Assembly: GCA_017607445.1 (NCBI GenBank)
Contig: JAEVHH010000001.1
Coordinates: 7,316,001-7,380,000 of the forward strand
Source of the DNA: Histoplasma ohiense
Taxonomy: Eukaryota > Ascomycota > Eurotiomycetes > Onygenales > Ajellomycetaceae
Length of the DNA: 64,000 nucleotides
Direction of reading: 5' to 3'
Notes under the pieces: generated by a model
Seen by the model: only the letters and a program-made list of their open reading frames with translations
Told to the model about the DNA's origin: nothing
Database searches by the model: none
Part shown: piece by piece, positions 60,871-64,000 of the stretch
How the letters are laid out: the number at the start of each line of letters is the position of its first letter
How positions within the stretch are numbered: the first letter of the stretch is position 1
Position numbers and translations under genes: made by a program

Positions 60871-61014
60871 CTAACAATACAGACAACGAGGGCAGTAATC
60901 TTCAAGATAGACGTCGACCCAATCACTATCACAATCAGGGTACTGGTCACAGTTATTGGAAGATTCTGATTCTAAATGCATGCACTTGTAGTAGGTACGA
61001 ACTCGATAGCACAT
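60871..61014 (-). CDS. Tiny Cys-rich protein or exon, copy A of a tandem array
   Basis: Begins MCYRVRTYYKCMHLESESSN, continues NCDQYPDCDSDWVDVYLEDY and ends CPRCLYC (47 residues). Cysteines are at 2, 11, 22, 28, 41, 44 and 47, with His13. The ATG follows a candidate splice acceptor (CTGGTCAG|CA), and the frame is open upstream to 61092, so a first exon is possible. A TATATAAATT element lies about 340 bases upstream. Pattern: C-x8-C-x-[HC]-x8-C-x4/5-C-x12/13-C-x2-C, shared with copy B. The arrangement suggests a small zinc-binding or disulfide-stabilised domain; without a signal peptide, zinc is more likely than secretion. Function unknown. Confidence 0.45.
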   Translation of the reverse strand: MCYRVRTYYKCMHLESESSNNCDQYPDCDSDWVDVYLEDYCPRCLYC

Positions 61015-61351
61015 TGCTGACCAGCCAGAAGGAAATGTCAACTTGTTGCTTGCTAGAAGTTGCTGTTGTGATGAAGTGTATTGGAAGCTCAATAAGCAGT
61101 GCGCGTAAGGAGAACGAGTTAGATGGGTTCTGACCTTTCTCGCAGGTTGTGGGAAGGGTGAAGGGTGGAGAGCGACGTTCTTCTACCTAAAGTATTGCAA
61201 GTGGCGTTTTGCTTTTCGGGGAATGGAGAAGTGGACATAGACAGGGGGAAAACAGAATGTAGATCGACTGATTAAATTCTTATCTGGACCTCGAGGATGA
61301 AGGAAATAATAGAAGCAGAAAAGACAGCAAGAAAGCCAGGATATGAGAGTC

Positions 61352-61361
61352 AATTTATATA
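61352..61361 (-). promoter_or_regulatory. Candidate TATA element upstream of the Cys-rich array
   Basis: On the minus strand this reads TATATAAATT, followed by TGACTCTC. It is the best TATA-like site before copy A, but 338 bases from its ATG. Confidence 0.3.
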
Positions 61362-62116
61362 CCCTGAAGCATCCTCGCGAATCTCACCCCCTTGACAGGA
61401 AGATGCCGTACCGGCATCCCCCCGGGTGCCCCTCCCGGATTGGCAATATTAACATGTTCTATAAATATTGAAAGCAGTTATTGTTCCGCTTGAAAGATGA
61501 AAAAAGACAAAATGACACAAATCATTGATTGCATCACATGGCGCCCCCCCCCCGACGCAATGTGCCGTCTAGTGCCCAAGAGGCTGATGGCTAACAAACG
61601 GAAACGGAATGAAGATGAGCACCCAAGGCAGAATACCGAGCAAAACTGAAAGCCGTGAGGCTGCGCATTGAGGGGTCTATTAAGGCTCTGAAAGGGTGTT
61701 ATAAATAGGTGTGACAAAGGGCGTGACCACGATGCGAAAGATACGTAGTGATTCGGCCCTGGGTGACACAGTCCGGCAGATACCATCATCCTTGTATTCA
61801 CACATTGGGTTTTTCAAAGGCTGAGATCCCGCAAACAAGCGGCATTGTCACTGTGAAACTGGCCATGATGTTGAATTAAGCTTATGCGCTACGCTAAGCT
61901 GCGTTAGGCTAACCCTAAGTCCGGTTGTCACTTCCTCTGTCTCAGAGTCAGAGCCAGCGGACTTTGCAGACTAGCTTTGGCGGTGACTAGTTTAGCATCG
62001 CCAGGACACCTTAGTAACCAGCCCTGTCTGGGTCTTCTGTATAACTACTAGTGGGTATTTGGATATTGATCACTAATGTTATTTGCAATCATTAGTTATC
62101 TAGTTATTCCAAGTAG

Positions 62117-62148
62117 TACATGTACATGTACATGTACTGTACTGTACA
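62117..62148. repeat. GTACAT/GTACTGTAC self-complementary repeat
   Basis: Thirty-two bases made of overlapping palindromes (TGTACA, TACTGTA-type). They are self-complementary and could be an inverted-repeat microsatellite or a binding-site cluster. Confidence 0.7.
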
Positions 62149-63124
62149 TTAAATGCTGAGCCCCGGTCACTGGGAGCCTGCGGGATCGGCTAGGTTCCTT
62201 GGTATTATAGACAAGTTGTATCTAGGAGTACTCGAGGAAAATTCCAGAACACTGAATATCGAGCCTAATGAGCTTATTTGATGCAAGGTACCGCCGGACT
62301 TCCTCCATCTAGCATCTACGGAAGTGGGGAACGCTAGAATCTTCTGTGGTAATCCGATGTTACATCTCAGATGTCCAGAAGTCATGAAGTCAATGTTTTG
62401 GAAGTAAGTTTAAGAAGCTTGAGGCTTGTATAAAGTTTAGCTGTCAATTTCTAGTGTTGCACGTCTTTATCTAGCAAAAAAGAATAATTGAATAAAAGAA
62501 CCGGAAAACAAATACAACAGCAAAATAAAATAAGATCATTTAATAAATACATAGAAATTAAAAAAAAAAAAAATAAAATAAAATAAAATAAAGTAAAGAA
62601 TTTAGTGGCAGCCCCAATCTTCCCCAGCACACTCAAATCCCGCGCGCTCGGAAACTCAGAATCTCGTTCCCGAACCTCGGCCCAACTCTATCGAGGATTG
62701 TAAAAATGTTTTACTTAGTGTTTTTAACTTTTATCCTCATCAGATCTTGAAGAGTAACATCCTGAAATCATTGTTGGTTAGAATCATCACCAAATGGGAG
62801 AAAAAAAAAAAAAAGAAAAAAGGAGAAATACCGAAAAGAGGAGTTAGATTGATGAAGAATATAACTATATACTTTATTCAGTAACTGTGTAAACATCGTG
62901 CTATCCTGTAGCTTGACTATTTAGAACACTTGCGTTCATTACTCGCAATCAAGGACCATCTTCTCTGCATATGTACATCTTTTCCCCTCCTCTGGGTATA
63001 TGACTCCCGCTTTTCCAGAAAGGGTCAGTCATCTCAAGTCCTCCACTTCCCCAAACCCCCTGCACTCAATATCTCAATATATATACAGGTAGAGAAAGAA
63101 AAAAAAGGAAAAGAAAAAGAAAAA

Positions 63125-63502
63125 TTACGGTGCACCGGTATACAGCTGCTTTCCCCCTTTCTTAAAGGCGAGAATAACCTTCTGCCCACGAGAACCGACA
63201 ACCCACTTGGCAAACTCCTTCGCGAGCTGCAGATCCTGCGCCTGCGCGCCAATCAGCAAGTGCGCTGGGTTAAGCAAGGGGTCGTCGGCGTGGTCACTGC
63301 CCTCTTTGTAGATGACGATGTTGTCGCGGATTTCCTGCGAGACGGACAGGAAGGTGCCGCGGTCTGTGATGGTGTATTCTTCCAGCATGGAGGCGGCGTG
63401 GAGGGCCTGGATGGGGTACGCGATGTATTGGTGGTACCATTTTGCGGCGGGGGTGGCCCAGGGGACCTTTTTAAGTATTTTTAGTTTGATTACTTGATTG
63501 TA

Positions 63503-63533
<31 letters not shown>

Positions 63534-63982
63534 CTGGGTAAACTGAGAGCGAGGAGGGAAAACGAAAAAAAAAAGGGAGCTTACCTGTCCAATGCCAATA
63601 AACAGCGATGAATCCTTAATATTCGTAGCAGATTTGTCGAACCTGGTCAGGAACCTGGTGGGCGGGTCCGTGGTCCCATGCTCGGCCGCCTTGTAGATAT
63701 CCGAAATCATCTTGAGGATCTTGTCTTTCTTGTTCAGTTTCGCAGGGTTTGACCGGGGTCCGATGAGCATGAAATGGTCACGCCAGGCATAGTAGCTGGG
63801 GCGCAGGGCGATGCCCTCCTCTATGGCTAGGTCCTCCGCAACGGGGCTGTAGGTGAAGGCGACGTCGGCAGCACCGCTCTGGAGGTTGTTGATAGACTCG
63901 GTGGTATCGCTCTTGACCCAGGCAACTCGGAATGGTTCAGCACCATGGTCGACTCTGAACTTGATAAAAGCGTTGGCAAGTT
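63125..63982 (-). CDS. Tungstate/anion-binding-like periplasmic-binding-fold protein, 5' end outside window
   Basis: Visible exons are 63982-63585 and 63466-63125 (CAG|GTAAGC donor, AAAAAG acceptor, phase 0), about 246 residues of the C-terminal part. Upstream of 63982 the frame meets a stop, and an ATAAG acceptor fits, so at least one more exon lies beyond the window. The protein reads ELANAFIKFRVDHGAEPFRV, AWVKSDTTESINNLQSGAAD, VAFTYSPVAEDLAIEEGIAL, YAWRDHFMLIGPRSNPAKL, LFIGIGQ joined to VPWATPAAKWYHQY, GTFLSVSQEIRDNIVIYKEG, DPLLNPAHLLIGAQ, and ends KQLYTGAP. The ADVAFTYSP and DHFMLIGP segments are typical of TupA/PBP-like tungstate-binding proteins, otherwise mainly bacterial. In fungi these are presumed secreted; the signal peptide would be in the missing exon. 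The intron contains an (AT)n tract. Confidence 0.75.
63507..63532. repeat. (AT)n microsatellite inside an intron
   Basis: Thirteen AT units in the intron 63467-63584 of the anion-binding-like gene. Confidence 0.9.
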
Positions 63983-64000
63983 CTTATTTGGCAAGTCGGG

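Larger units (their letters stand above)
61015..63124. other. Intergenic upstream of the Cys-rich array and 3' of the anion-binding-like gene
   Basis: No gene is called. The TATA candidate lies at 61352. A palindromic GTACATGTACATGTAC/GTACTGTAC cluster lies at 62117-62148, and A-rich low-complexity DNA at 62556-62597 and 62802-62822. The open frame at 61478-61801 (minus) shows no recognisable motif. Confidence 0.45.

Noticed and set aside
60653..60871. A single gene made of all three Cys-rich copies
   Set aside because: No phase-compatible splice could be found from copy A into copy B, so a three-exon model was not called; only B-C joining is possible on paper.
63034..63484. 184-codon + strand frame over the anion-binding-like gene
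   Set aside because: Antisense shadow of the well-supported minus-strand exon.

Overview
The window is nuclear DNA of a filamentous ascomycete, most likely a Eurotiomycete and plausibly an onygenalean mould. The reasons are short spliceosomal introns (about 50-150 nt, GTRNGT donors and CTAAC-like branch sites), the closeness of several proteins to Eurotiomycete families (DUF7137, fungal USP, MIPC synthase, PET127), and wide intergenic gaps full of homopolymers and microsatellites. The class-level placement is an inference from protein resemblance; no marker gene settles it. There is no prokaryotic operon structure, CRISPR array, rRNA or convincing tRNA.

Layout. 0.6-7.8 kb: a secreted or membrane DUF7137 protein (+), Mediator subunit 27 (-) and a long universal-stress-protein family member (-). 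11.0-11.9 kb: an acidic single-exon conserved protein (-). 12-25 kb is gene-poor and accessory in character. It holds a broken aminoglycoside-phosphotransferase-like gene (AIM9 type) with two stops at its catalytic motifs, and a frameshifted fungal protein-kinase-like gene with a GC-AG intron. 25.3-33.4 kb: an arrestin-fold protein, a J-domain protein and methionine aminopeptidase 2, all (+). 33.4-39.3 kb is empty apart from a long pyrimidine-rich leader that feeds a GT32 inositol-phosphoceramide mannosyltransferase (39.3-40.8 kb, +). 43.8-48.1 kb: a 1321-residue PH-like plus leucine-rich-repeat protein (-), with a small uncertain gene diverging from it. 52.9-55.6 kb: mitochondrial RNA-processing factor PET127 (-). 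56.7-59.3 kb: the bifunctional purine enzyme GARS-AIRS (ADE5,7; +). 60.3-61.0 kb: three tandem, mutually similar tiny cysteine-rich reading frames (-). 63.1 kb to the edge: a bacterial-type tungstate/anion-binding-like protein (-), cut by the window.

Functionally these are unlinked housekeeping genes (transcription, purine synthesis, sphingolipid glycosylation, mitochondrial RNA processing, N-terminal methionine removal) separated by regulatory or repetitive DNA, plus a decaying kinase/phosphotransferase block. Splice joins were worked out by reading frame and splice consensus only. The most unusual items are the tandem Cys/His modules at 60.3-61.0 kb, the two pseudogenes, and two short near-palindromic words (TACGGAGTA and TAACTAGTTA) that recur across the intergenic DNA far more often than chance.
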